A stretch of 64,000 bases of DNA. It comes from Cryptomeria japonica. Lineage: Eukaryota > Streptophyta > Pinopsida > Cupressales > Cupressaceae. The DNA lies in the NCBI RefSeq assembly GCF_030272615.1, contig NC_081410.1:114021933-114085932 (forward strand). Reading direction: 5' to 3'. The position numbers and the translations under genes were made by a program. Below the pieces are notes generated by a model that was not told where the DNA came from, ran no database searches, and was given only the letters and a program-made list of their open reading frames with translations. Positions 11,489 to 25,856 of this stretch are shown piece after piece; position 1 is the stretch's first letter, and the number at the start of each line of letters is the position of its first letter.

Positions 11489-14400
11489 TCAGATTTTGCA
11501 ATTATGGACAAAGACTTCAAGATGTAAAGGATCATTATGAGGGAGCTTATTAGGTGAAATATCATTATCAGAAAATGCAACGTGTTGGGAAACAGCTAGA
11601 TGTCCAGTTCGGGCTTGAAACTGGTCAACATCAATGTGTGTCAGGACAGTGGACTCAATTAAAGCTTTATCTAGGACAGTGCAATGCATGGGGGACATTT
11701 TCAACAACTCAAGGATTGATATTTGTGCAGGTGTCTTTCCCAGATGATCTAGGAGATTATACTGACTCGCAGGAGTTGATTTGGGAGGAACTGCAGGAGC
11801 TCCTTTCAGGACTATTTTGGATCGACAAGTGGTGACTGCGCAAGAAGGATCTTGTCCCTTTATTCTCAGGGTGGAAACATACTCATTTGACACTCGAAAA
11901 TAATTGATGACATTGTTATAACTAGTATTTGCATAATTTGTTGTTTGGGTAGAGTTTGAAGAAGATTCTTTACCCTTGTCATGATCAACCAAAGGAGTTT
12001 TGAAAATTGTATGATCAGTGTTAGAGGTCGCGTTGGGTGGATCTACCTCAATTACCCCTTTCTCTAACAAGTCCTGAATCATATGCTTCAATTGAAAACA
12101 TGATGCAGTTTTATGTCCTTTTGACCGATGGTATTCACAATATGCATTATCATTCCACCAATGCGGCTTTACCAATGGTTCTGCCTTGATATCTGGTAAC
12201 TTGATAAATTTTGATTGTATTAATTGTTTCATTACTGACTCAATAGGCTCTCCCAATGGTGTAAATTGTCAAGGAGGTCCATCCCTTGATCAAAAAGGTT
12301 TTCGTTGCTGATTTCGTTGCTGACCTTGTTGTTGATTATATTGTTGAGTGTATTGTTGAGTAACATTGCTTGCTGGTGTTTGATTTTGTTCTATAGTTGA
12401 CATATTAGGAGCACTCAATTTCTTGATTGTGAACGGGGGTTGATTTGCATTCACCACTCTTGCGTCAACAACTCCATCATTAGTGACATTCTTGTTTTTG
12501 TACCAAAATCTATTTCTATCCCCTGAATTGTTTGTGTTGTCACTGTCTTTGTTGAGCTTAATGATTCCCTTAGCTACAAGAGCGGTTTCAATCTTCATCC
12601 CTTTCTTAATGAGTTTCTCAATGGTACTGGGACTTTTCAATTTAAGTTCATACATCATTTCTGGGACCAAATTTTGAATAAATAAGTTCACTTGTTGTTC
12701 TTCAGGTATATCTAGGGAAGAATGACAATACAAGCTTCACCATCATTGCAAGAAAGTCACTAATGGTTCACCTTGCTTTTGCTTGGTGTTGCATAAATCT
12801 AACATGGTCACATCACTGTCAATGTTGAATGCGAAGTGAGATATAAACTTTTGAGCCAATTTCGACCAAGTTTTTATATTCCCTGGCAGATGCGAATACC
12901 AATCCATGGCTTGTCCTGTGAGACTTCATGCAAATAAGCACATTAAGTATGTTTCCTCATAACTCACTTCAATACACACCGCAAAAAATGCTCAAATGTG
13001 ATCTTTTGGATTGCCATTCCCTTTATATTTCTCAAAATTAGGTGCCTCAAAATGCTTAGGGAAGGGAGGCATGTACAAGCTCTTGTCAAATGGATTAGGA
13101 CATAAATCTTGATCTATGTACAACTTCTTTGTTCCTTTGGTTTCCAATGCATCAACTTGTCATTGCAACTTCTCAAGCTGTTGTGCAAATGCATTAGGTA
13201 GTGAAGATTTTAGAAGTTCATCATTTACTCTTGGGTTTATGCTTTGTCGATACATCCTATTTTCCATCGGTTGTTGATGTTCTAAAATTGCTGTCTTTGG
13301 TGTCTCTGGCATATAATGTTCTTGGTACACCTCTTGCTATTGTGGTTGTGTCATGCCTTGATATTGACCTTGTTTCTGTGCTTCTTGTGGTGGAACCATC
13401 ATTTGTAACCTAGGTTGATATTTCAATTGAGGGTGTTGTTGATATTGCACAGACGTCAATTGCGGTTGTGAAGTATGATAACTTGTTTGTCTTGGCACAT
13501 ATTGAGGCATATGTTGTTGTTGATGCTGACGAATCAGAATTTGCTGACTTTGTGCCAATTGTTGTTGTCTCGGTGTAAATCCCATCATTTGCAAAAAACT
13601 TTGTTAGGGAGGTTTTTGTTGTTTCTCCTTAAGATGGGGTATGGCACTTGCATTGACTTGCTGTGTTGTTTGTCCAATCCATTGTGGTGGTTGCAAGTTT
13701 GCATTAACTTGTAATGGTGCAGAGGGCGCTGCAACTTGTTGTCAAATGTGATATTGTTGTTGTTGTGCATTGTTTGGTTGCACATTCGATTGTACCTTTT
13801 GTGTATTAAACATTTTTTGTTGATGCAAACCACTATCTGTAGCTCTTTGTGTCACCATTATCGAAGGATCTGTCACAATAGTTTGCATAACAGGTACTTG
13901 AGTGTTTGGAAAATATATTGAACTTAATGGGACATAGGAACTTTGTTGCATTGTGGAATTGTTTTGGACATTGGTGAGATCAGGCATTCCAGTCGTAAAG
14001 CTTTCTTGCATCTTAGATTTTGATCCAATTTTATGCATACGAGGAACCACTTCTTGTTGAGGGACAGCTGTCAATATTTGTGTGGTCCTCATTTGATCTT
14101 GTGTTACAGGTGTTGTGTTAAATAATGGATTATTTATTGTTTCAAATGGTGACTTTTGAGGAATAGTCACTATCAATGCCTTTGAAGCACATTTACTCAT
14201 CAAGGTAGGTTGAGTTTCTTGTTGCACATTTTCTTCATTTGGATGCGGAGAGAAACTTAACAGCTCACCACCTTGTTGTTTTTGCACATTGATTTGCTCA
14301 CTTGAGGAGGTCACATTACTCATCATGTCAAGATATTTTTGTGGGAACATCTTAAAGACCTTGTTCAAGAATTTATCCATCTTTTTTGTCATCTTAGGAT

Positions 14401-14836
14401 CTTTAAGGAACATATCAACATCATCAGAAGCATCAGAATCTGATGAAGAATCTAGTAAAACATTTGGATTTATTTCTTGTTGAATGCCTTGATCTGAACC
14501 AAATCCTTGTGAAAGAGTTTGTTCCTCATATAATGTTTGAAATTCATGTTGCAGGTTCGGCTGATTCCAATCAAAAGGTGCATTTCCCCTTGGTGTTGGT
14601 GGAACACTCCCATGTCCTGGTTTCATGGGTACAAACACTGGTTCATATAGTGGAGGTGGTCCAAGTTGAACCATTCCATATGGTGGTAATGATGTGCTTG
14701 ATGAACCTTCAATTTGTATTGTTTGACTAGTTTGAAATTGTGAGTTTGATATGTTGTCAATGGGTTGATATGTTGGTTTGCCCATCTTCTTAGATTTTGA
14801 CCTTGTTTCAACAGGCATGTCACTATGCAAATGCAA
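11489..14836 (-). pseudogene. T1 gag (decayed)
   Basis: Begins near 14818 (MPVETRSKSK). It has a long Gln- and Pro-rich N-terminal half, then the retrotransposon gag core at about 13090-12560 (PPFPKHFEAPNFEKYKGNG, MDWYSHLPGNIKTWSKLAQ), a second Gln-rich tract and a CX2HX4HX4C-like zinc element at 12139-12098 (CEYHRSKGHKTASC). It would form the particle and bind element RNA. It is continuous in one frame with PR and RT but broken by several stops (about 13742-13595, 13334, 12737, 12287). Confidence 0.85.
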
Positions 14837-16972
14837 TATTTTTGGAATTTTTCAAGGATAATATATGATATGCACCTAAATGCAAACTAAATAGATGAGA
14901 ATGCAATCTATGGAAAGAATGCAACCTATGTTTTTGTTGTTTTTTCAAGATTTTGACAAACTTTTTGGAATGCAAATCTAAAAAGAGACCCTTAGGAAAT
15001 TGAAATGATGTCTAGACCTCAAAGGACAAAAGGACAAAATGACAATGTCTCCCCTAATATGCTTGGATACTAAGCTAGGTTTGACCAAATGACAATGATG
15101 ACAAAAAGACAAAAGTTTGATAAGGTCTAGACTTCCTAACAATAACTTAGGGTTTATCAAAGATTTGCATTACTCAAGTATGACAAAACCTAGTTTTGAC
15201 ACTATATGCAAAGGGACAATTACTATGCAAATTACCCTAATATGATAATGACTTAAGCTTAATGAAGAGACCTAGGGTATGCAAATGTGACCTAATGTTA
15301 TAAGGACAAGGATGCAAATGCAAATGTATGACAATGTCAACCTAAGACAAAACCTAAGGTTGAATTATGAAATGGTATTACTCTAATGCAAGAGGACACA
15401 TGCAAATGGATGACTTTTATTGATATGCAAAGGAGTATGACCTAAGTGAAACTTAACCTTGGTAGTTGACAATGAATTTGCAAAATGCAAACCTAGGATG
15501 AACCTAAATCTAAGTGACATGAATGTTGAGACAAGATTTTGAAAAATGTTTGACAACCATGTTTGAAGGTGTTTTGAACTTTGTTGAATGAAATACTCTT
15601 GTGTTTAACCTTGTTTTGAATCAATTTATCTTGTTTTTGAAATGAGACACAACTCAACTTTTGACAAGAAAAGAAGACAAGATATTTCAACTTAGACTCA
15701 AGACAATCACGCTCATTCACACATTTCTTATGGTAGGTAAGGACAGTAGGTACTCTAGAGGTAGAGTCGTTATGAGATTCAAGGAGAATACATAGATGCT
15801 TGACCCCACGGGCTCCCCTCCATGGCACTCACTTCTTAGGGCAGCCAAGCATCAGTCCCCATGGAAATATCCCCATGGCGAACTTAGTATCTCTTCCAAG
15901 TATTCGAACTCCTCCTTCTCAAGCAACTAGAAGGATTTTTGGCCTCTAAATACAAGGTGTTTAATAAGGATTTCTATTAAGCGTTACTCCTTGGTGTCAC
16001 GCAAGTGTGATTAAGACATAAGTCCACCAAGATACCAAACAAATGTAGTTGCGCAAGCACGATTTAGACCACGAGGCCCTACTTAGATGTTGATATGAGA
16101 AAGAGTCCAAGGGTCATCACTTCCCAAGTAACTACAATTCCCACATAACCCTTCCTTCAAAGCTTTCGCCCATCAGGTATTTATTTATAGTGAATTAGAA
16201 TGCCAAGGTACTCTAGTTGTGCTCACTTTGGGTCATTCCCTTCTCACAATTGTCACTTGCTTGCAAAAGAAAGCAAATGATTGGGAAGGCAGGCCCTCTA
16301 AAGGTAACAAACAATCCAAAACATGAGAATGGTATCGAAGATCTGGATTTCTGATCACCCTCAGAAGGATGAGAGCATACTCTCCTACTCCAATGTCAAA
16401 CTCGACAAACAAAGTAAACACATGTTCATTCCATCCTACTTATCAAACATACTAGGTGCCTAATTATGAATCACAAACACAAAGTTCGGTTGGAATACAA
16501 GGCAACCTGCAAAATCACTAAGTTAGAAGTTTGATTTGTTTGGTCTTTGACTAGCGAACCTGCGTAAGATTTGTTAGTAGTTTCATTTTTGTCTTCACCA
16601 TGCATAATGCCAAGGTGCTGCATAGAGAATCAGTACCAAAGAAAACCAGAATACCAGAACAGAATGCAAAACAAAGTAATTTGCAAGTAAAAACACTGAT
16701 TTTCACCTCTATTTCTGGCCTTACACAGGCGCAGAATGTCTTGACACAGGCGCAGAATGCATTGACACAGGCACAGAATGCATTGACATAGGCACAGATC
16801 CCTTTGACATAGGTGCAGAATGTATTGACATAGGCGCAGATCCCTTGACACAGGCGCAGATCCCTCCTACATAGGCGCAGAAGTGCCCAGAAAGCCCTGA
16901 ATTGCCTTGTTTCTTGGGTTTTTCACCTGCAAACCAGCTCAAAAGGCACTCAAAACATGGTTAAATGGTTAG
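14837..16972 (-). other. T1 untranslated leader
   Basis: About 2.1 kb between primer site and gag. No coding pattern. It is rich in GACAAAATGCAAATG-type words at 14960-15480. Long leaders are usual in Tat elements. Confidence 0.65.
16726..16880. repeat. CACAGGCGCAG phrase repeat beside T1 primer site
   Basis: Eight or so spaced copies of a phrase like ACACAGGCGCAGAATG or ACATAGGCGCAGATCC, about 20-23 bp apart. The plus-strand phrase is the same one found in the PMD intron at 3146-3275. Confidence 0.85.
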
Positions 16973-16990
16973 TTCACGTTGGGTTCACCA
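16973..16990 (-). other. T1 primer-binding site, tRNA-Trp type
   Basis: The plus strand reads TTCACGTTGGGTTCACCA five bases from the LTR. The minus strand starts TGG as a primer site must. From memory, the 3' end of plant cytosolic tRNA-Trp(CCA) is TTCACGTCGGGTTCACCA, giving 17 of 18 matches. T3 has the exact form. Confidence 0.8.
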
Positions 16991-16995
16991 ATTAA

Positions 16996-20189
<3,194 letters not shown>

Positions 20190-20920
20190 TATCAATATAC
20201 ATCAAAAAAATCTTCTACTAACCACTATTTTGTTCATCAAATATTGAATTGTTGTATGGTTAGTATGAACAAAGATATAATAACCAACGATATAATGCCT
20301 AAATTTATTGATTGCATATATAACATATGGCATGTCCTTTTCTATCATACTATAATTAAGTTTAGTATCCTACAATTTTTACTAATGTAATATATCATCC
20401 ATATATATTTCCATAGGGACATGGAAAAAATCTTAACTTATGCTCAAAACAACTCTTTGGAATATTATTGGAGCATTGCATAATCGAAAGGGTAGGACTA
20501 AATATGCATAGGTACCCCCATGGAATTTTGAAGGTTTTTTTGTCTTGGTCTTCGAAAGCTATACTCATTTGGTTTTAACCACTAAAATGATCCAAGAAAT
20601 AAAAAAATATCTTCCCTGCCAATGAATCTAAAACTTGACTAATGAAAGGGAGAGGGAAATGATCCTTTCTAGTGGTTGCATTTATTAGACTATGTAGTCA
20701 ACACATACTCTCTGATTTCTTCGTTTCTAGTGTACTATGACCAATGGAGATACACACTCATTATTTGATATTAGATACATGAATCCTACTTGTACCTCAA
20801 CCTTCACTATATTCTTAATAGTTGAGTTCATTCTACGTTGTGGTTGTCTCACTAGTTTGCATATTTCATTGATGTATATCCTATGTACACAAGGGTTATG
20901 ATCTATTCCCTTCATGTCAT
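20190..20920 (-). pseudogene. Decayed Ty3/gypsy RT and RNase H
   Basis: Fragments across three frames on the minus strand spell an RT: VRQPQRRMNSTIKNIVK and SNNECVSPLVIV (20727-20915), FEDQDKKTFKIPWG (about 20530), LPFRLCNAP (about 20480), and MEIYMDD at about 20384-20412. RNase H wording follows almost at once (YAINKFRHYIVGYYIFVHTN at 20230-20330), so the palm-thumb region has been deleted. The wording resembles Ty3/gypsy lineages other than the Tat element T1. Long dead. Confidence 0.72.
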
Positions 20921-22390
20921 GATAATTCTATGAAAATATGGTTGTGTGGGATTGCAACATTTTCAATAGTTTTGAACACTTGGATGTTGTAAACTCATTG
21001 TTGATATTAAGTATCTAACCAAGTGATACTTCCATTGGTGTTACAAAGGTAATGGCAAAGGCTAGATCTAATCCTAATATGTTGAGATCACAACTATGTG
21101 GAATCAATTCATGGAATATATCTAAAGTAGATCACTGATCCCACAATACCGAGTTACATGTTTGGTACATCCTGGTTTTTGTTGAAATCACATGTTTTTT
21201 AGAAAATATAATGATTTAAGCCTTGATAAGTCCCATTTGAAGGAATTATTGAAGAGTGTTAGATCAAATCCTCTTAGATCAAACTCCCTTTTATAGAACC
21301 TCTCTACTCTTAAATCATACTTGCAATGGAGTCTACTTCACAGCTATCAAAATGCTGACAAAAAATCACTTTTACATTAGCTTTTGAGGGATCAAATGAA
21401 TTCATTTAGAAGTTGTGTTTTGTAAGTATGTAATCCTTATTATAATCTCTCCAAAAAGTATAATTTCAAATATATTTAATTTCATTAATATATTTAGTTT
21501 TTACTTCTTATGAATGTAGTTTTTTCATCGAACATTAAGGTCTTTGTTTCACAGAAGTGGAAAAATAGGAAAATAGAGAAAAATTTGTAATAAATATATT
21601 TTCTCTAGGTATTGATATCCTCATTTCAACACAAAAACAATAAGTTGATTCAAATGCATACAAAAAAATTTATGTGTGACATCATACACCTCTATCCAAA
21701 TTATATATACTCTGACTTCAAATATTAATTAAAAAAATGTATGCAACAAAAAATTATGAAAAAATATCCATACACTAGATATTGGTGTGAAAAATGTATA
21801 TTTTAAAAAATAGAATGTTAATCTTTCTATAAAAAAAAATTATGCATGACATCATATATATATATATATAGAATCTACACAAAAAATCTCACAAATCAGT
21901 AGTTTACTTCATCTTCATATTCTTAATGGTTTAACTACTATGTGTTAGAAAGTAATGGGCAATTTAGACATGTAATTTATGCATCTTGTTGTCTATCCAT
22001 CTTATATGAGTTATGTATAATGTGAGTAAGAATCTCATTATTATCTTGAATATCTATCATGGAACTACTTTAAATGGTAATAAGTGTCTGGAGAGATTAT
22101 TGGCCCTCATCTTCTAATTGTGGCCATATATAGGTTGTTCTAAATCAACATGAGGTTGTGTGGGAGGATAAAGAACCAATTTCTTTGTCACATTTTCATT
22201 GGAAATTATCATATTAAAATTTTTATAGATAATGAAGTCACATATTGTGTTTGTTCATGGTCATCCTAAGATTAGTGGATATCCTCCCAAGTTGGCCTTT
22301 GGTTGTAGGACTATGAATTTGGCAAAGTATTCTCATGAGTCAAGTGAAATGACTAAATCCTGAATCATACCTTTTGATTTAATTGTTGAC
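20921..22390. other. Interval between decayed RT and protease
   Basis: AT-rich, no clear domain. By position it should be the protease-RT connection of the decayed element. A short (TA)n tract lies at about 21857-21871. Confidence 0.4.
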
Positions 22391-23346
22391 CTATCTGCAA
22401 GTTGACACTATGAGTGTAGGCCTTAAATTCATTAATTGTAGATTTTTTATTATTTCCTTAGTCATAAAATTTATGGTTGCTCCATGATCGATGAATTTGT
22501 TTTTGATAAGTCTCCCATTAATGTGCACATCTACTACAGGACTACTAGGGTCTAAATATTTTGGGACAACTAAATTTCCCAAAATGATGTTAGCTAGTTG
22601 TCTTATAAGATTGATAGTTTGAGGATCATTTCATTTCCTCCTTGGCCTTTTTAGACACAATTCCCTAACCGTTTTGGTCTAAATTGACACATTTTTTATG
22701 GTTTGGATAAGAGAAATTTTAACACAAACATTTTTCAATCATCTCAAGAAGTTGAATTCAAGTTCAGGATGAAATTTTTGGGTGGTCATGTAGTTATTTT
22801 TGTTTAGATCTCCCATTGTTAGTTGCTTTAATGACTTGTTCCTCATCAAATAGTTATGTAATTTGTGGGGATGCGGGATCAACAAACGTTTTTTAATGTA
22901 GGCAAAATTGCAAACCTCAACCACATAGGTTGGTTATTGAATGGCATGATTAGTATGTCTATTGAATAGGATTTTTGCTAGAGTTTGGTGCAAGTTGAGT
23001 AGGAAATTGAGGTACTCTAGGTTATGTGGTGGCAAGTGTAGCTAGATTAGGCATAATTGTTGGATGTTGTTGTAAAGGTTGTCGTGGCTATGAGTAAGTT
23101 GTATTTGAGGTTTGCCACTATTAGTTTCCTCACTATTGTTGTGACCATGGATTTTGAGAGGATTTTGACTTGTAAATAGGATGGCTTATGAATGACGAAT
23201 GCTTCCATTATATAGGGTTCACAATTATTTCCTAATTTAGGCCAACTTCTAGCAAATAGTAGATCAAATAAAAAATGGTAGGAACCATCACTCTCACACA
23301 TTTGAATTTGGGCTCCTTTTGGAGGAACTAAGGTGGTAAGCACCAT
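22391..23346 (-). pseudogene. Decayed Ty3/gypsy gag and protease pieces
   Basis: Piece 22391-22582 (minus) has the retropepsin pattern VVDVHINGRLIKNKFIDHGA followed by NFMTKEIIKNL; the catalytic Asp-Thr/Ser-Gly reads DHG. Pieces at 22739-22924 and 23047-23346 lie upstream and would be gag, but I recognise no gag core. Order and strand agree with the RT remnant at 20190-20920. Confidence 0.6.
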
Positions 23347-24031
23347 ATTCCACCCAAAAGAAACACAATAAATATGGTTATAGAGTATCTAGACCCAAGA
23401 CATCGGATCCAATCACAATATTAGCATATGACAACAGTTTGCATGTGATATGGTCAAAAATATGCTCAAAATGAGTTAGGAGAGAGAACGCTAAAGAAAG
23501 GGCCCAAAATAAAATGTGAAATTATAAAGGGTTACAATTTTTTCCTCTAAATTTAGTGATTACTTTAGTATAAGTACAAAATTATGCTTATACTCATGGT
23601 AAAATTGAGAGAGTAGTTAGGAGCAGGGCTCACAAGAGATAAGGTGTCACTAAGTAAAAGGGAAGAATCCCCCAATCTTATGATCTTAACTCACACACCA
23701 AAATTCAAAGTAGAATTCATGAAATACAAGGTAAAATAAAACAAAGAGGTAAAATAAAAGGAGAACAAGGCAAACAAAAGAACACAAACAAAGGAGTTAG
23801 TACTAAAAACAAAAGCTCCAAGTCAACTAGTTAAAGAGAAATTGATAAAAAAAATGTCCCAACTTTTAATATCATTCTCAAAATGTTATTGCAAGAAAAC
23901 AAGCGAACTTCTGTAAAGATCAAGAGAATACACCAATTTATGAGTTAAGAATCCAAGATCTAACAACTGGTAAGATATGTTATGATAGGGGTCCATGGGA
24001 AAAACTATGAATTCCATTGCCCAACAAGGTC
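23347..24031. other. Old retroelement sequence left of C1
   Basis: No open frame. The last 70 bp (GTTATGATAGGGGTCCATGG...) begin an imperfect repeat series that continues on the other side of C1 at 32043-32378 and beyond C2 at 37670-37850. Confidence 0.5.
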
Positions 24032-24037
24032 TGTTAC
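24032..24037. repeat. Target-site duplication TGTTAC of C1 (left)
   Basis: TGTTAC occurs here and at 32043-32048, just outside the right LTR. Two bases (GA) separate it from the TG of the left LTR, so the exact duplication length (5 or 6) is uncertain. Confidence 0.65.
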
Positions 24038-24039
24038 GA

Positions 24040-25277
24040 TGAACTTATAAGGCACTGAGAGGGGGGGTGAATCAGTGCAGGTAAAAGCAATACAAATCTG
24101 ATTATCAACTTTAGCAACTTGAAACTCAATAAGAATATAAGAAATAAAACCAAGTAAGAAATCACCACATAAAGTATAAACCACATAACACAAGAGGTTA
24201 TACGTGGAAAACCCAAAAGGTAAAAACCATGGTGGGAGTTAGTGCCCACAAAGATCCACTATCTGCAGTATAGAGATATGATCAGTTAAGGTCTACAATA
24301 CCCTGTTAGGGGCACACCCTGTTAGAAGTGTCTAAGCTTGGTTAAGAGCTATACAATAAGGCCTATGAGGAAAATCCTTGTTAGGAGCTACCCACATTAT
24401 TGGGATTTGCAAACACAAGTTAATGTGTCACCTGGTTAGAGGATTTAATGATCTGACCTGTTAGGATCCGACTGCACCCTGTTAGGAGTGACCTTGTGAG
24501 AGGATTTTCTTGCTGCAACTATTAGGGAAACAACAAGTTCAAGTGATCTTAGTATAACACCATTAGTGTCTGATAAGATCTGCTTCTGAAAATTACAACA
24601 TCACATATACTTCATCTCAGAACTCCTCTAATCATCACACTATCAGAAATACAACATTCATTAATGATTTCTCACACATTCAAGCTCATACTCATAACCG
24701 CCTTCATACCTCATCACACATCTTAAAAACATAATTAGGTTGGCTAGAACCTTGAAATAATTCCCTAGGTTCAATGAATCTAGACAAACTTGCATTGTAC
24801 ACCTTACTTATGTCTGCCACCAACATAACAAATCAAATTTTGTGTCTTTTTACCGATCTAAGTGATTTTCATCACTACAGGTTGAATGTCCATTAGAATA
24901 CGTGTTTTGTCAATCAAATCTCGTTCACCTGATCAAATCACCACATGTGGTCATGAACATAACTTCATTTGCCAGTCTTCATTACTTTTGCAAAACTGCA
25001 TCATCCCATTCTTCATAAATTTATTGTATCAGTTCTCACAACATTATTTTGTCTGTCTTTTACCAGTTAAAGTTCTAATTACCGGTTCTGATAAAAATTG
25101 TCTCTGCTTACCGGTTATGCCTTACCGGTTGAATTGTAGGACTCAGATGATTGTAGAAACATAGTTACCATCAATGACAACATAAAACATAGTCATCACT
25201 CAAGAATAAAAATCAGACATGTACCGGTTGCATCAAGCAACCAAACAAATATTACCGGTTCAGATCAAATGCCAACA
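24040..25277 (-). repeat. C1 3' LTR (left copy)
   Basis: Begins TGAACTTATAAGG and ends ATGCCAACA; matches 30794-32042. Contains many CCCTGTTAGGAG-type short repeats (24300-24490) and several ACCGGTT words near its right end. Confidence 0.88.
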
Positions 25278-25289
25278 TTCTCCACCTTT
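25278..25289 (-). other. C1 polypurine tract
   Basis: The minus strand reads AAAGGTGGAGAA directly before the TGTTGG of the 3' LTR. The following context GCCATCAATGCC is shared with C3. Confidence 0.75.
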
Positions 25290-25856
25290 GGCATTGATGG
25301 CAACATTTAGGAAAAAAAATTGTCAACTAAGTGTGCAAGACAAAAATAACTTTTTGACATACATAGACTCATACTCCCCCTTAGCAATTACATGCTATTA
25401 CAAAAATAAAGTGAAAGCCATTACTCTACTACTCCCCTTTACTTTACAAAATTTGACTCTTAAACTACTACTCCCCCTTTGAAAACAATGCCAAATAAAG
25501 AAGTAAAATACATGAAAGGTATATACATTGTACATCAAAATTTGCATCAAAGCATATATAAAGATATAAGAGTCATAAAGTCTTTACAAAGCAATTTTAG
25601 AAAAAGCATCACTAAAATGAAACTTCAATTATTTTAGATCATTATCCCATGTCTCTAACAGTGTGTCAGTAATCTCAACATGTGTCCTTATTTGCCTGAG
25701 GAATCCGTCCATTGCATCAACTATGCTCATTTCTGGTGTAACTAAGATTTCCTCTGAATCCTTGTAGGCTTTCTGCAAGATTTCAACTTTTGGAATCAAC
25801 TTTGTCTATAGCTCTTGCAATGATCTTACTCATTTTACCTGTTCATGCTCATAAAC
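25290..25856. other. C1 3' untranslated interval
   Basis: No coding pattern. Plus-strand CTCCCCCTT words recur (25373, 25431, 25470), typical of the antisense of purine-rich stretches in these elements. Confidence 0.5.

Noticed and set aside
16726-16880. CRISPR-like or tandem coding repeat beside the T1 primer site
   Set aside because: Short degenerate phrases inside an element leader; the open frames through it are low complexity and not conserved.
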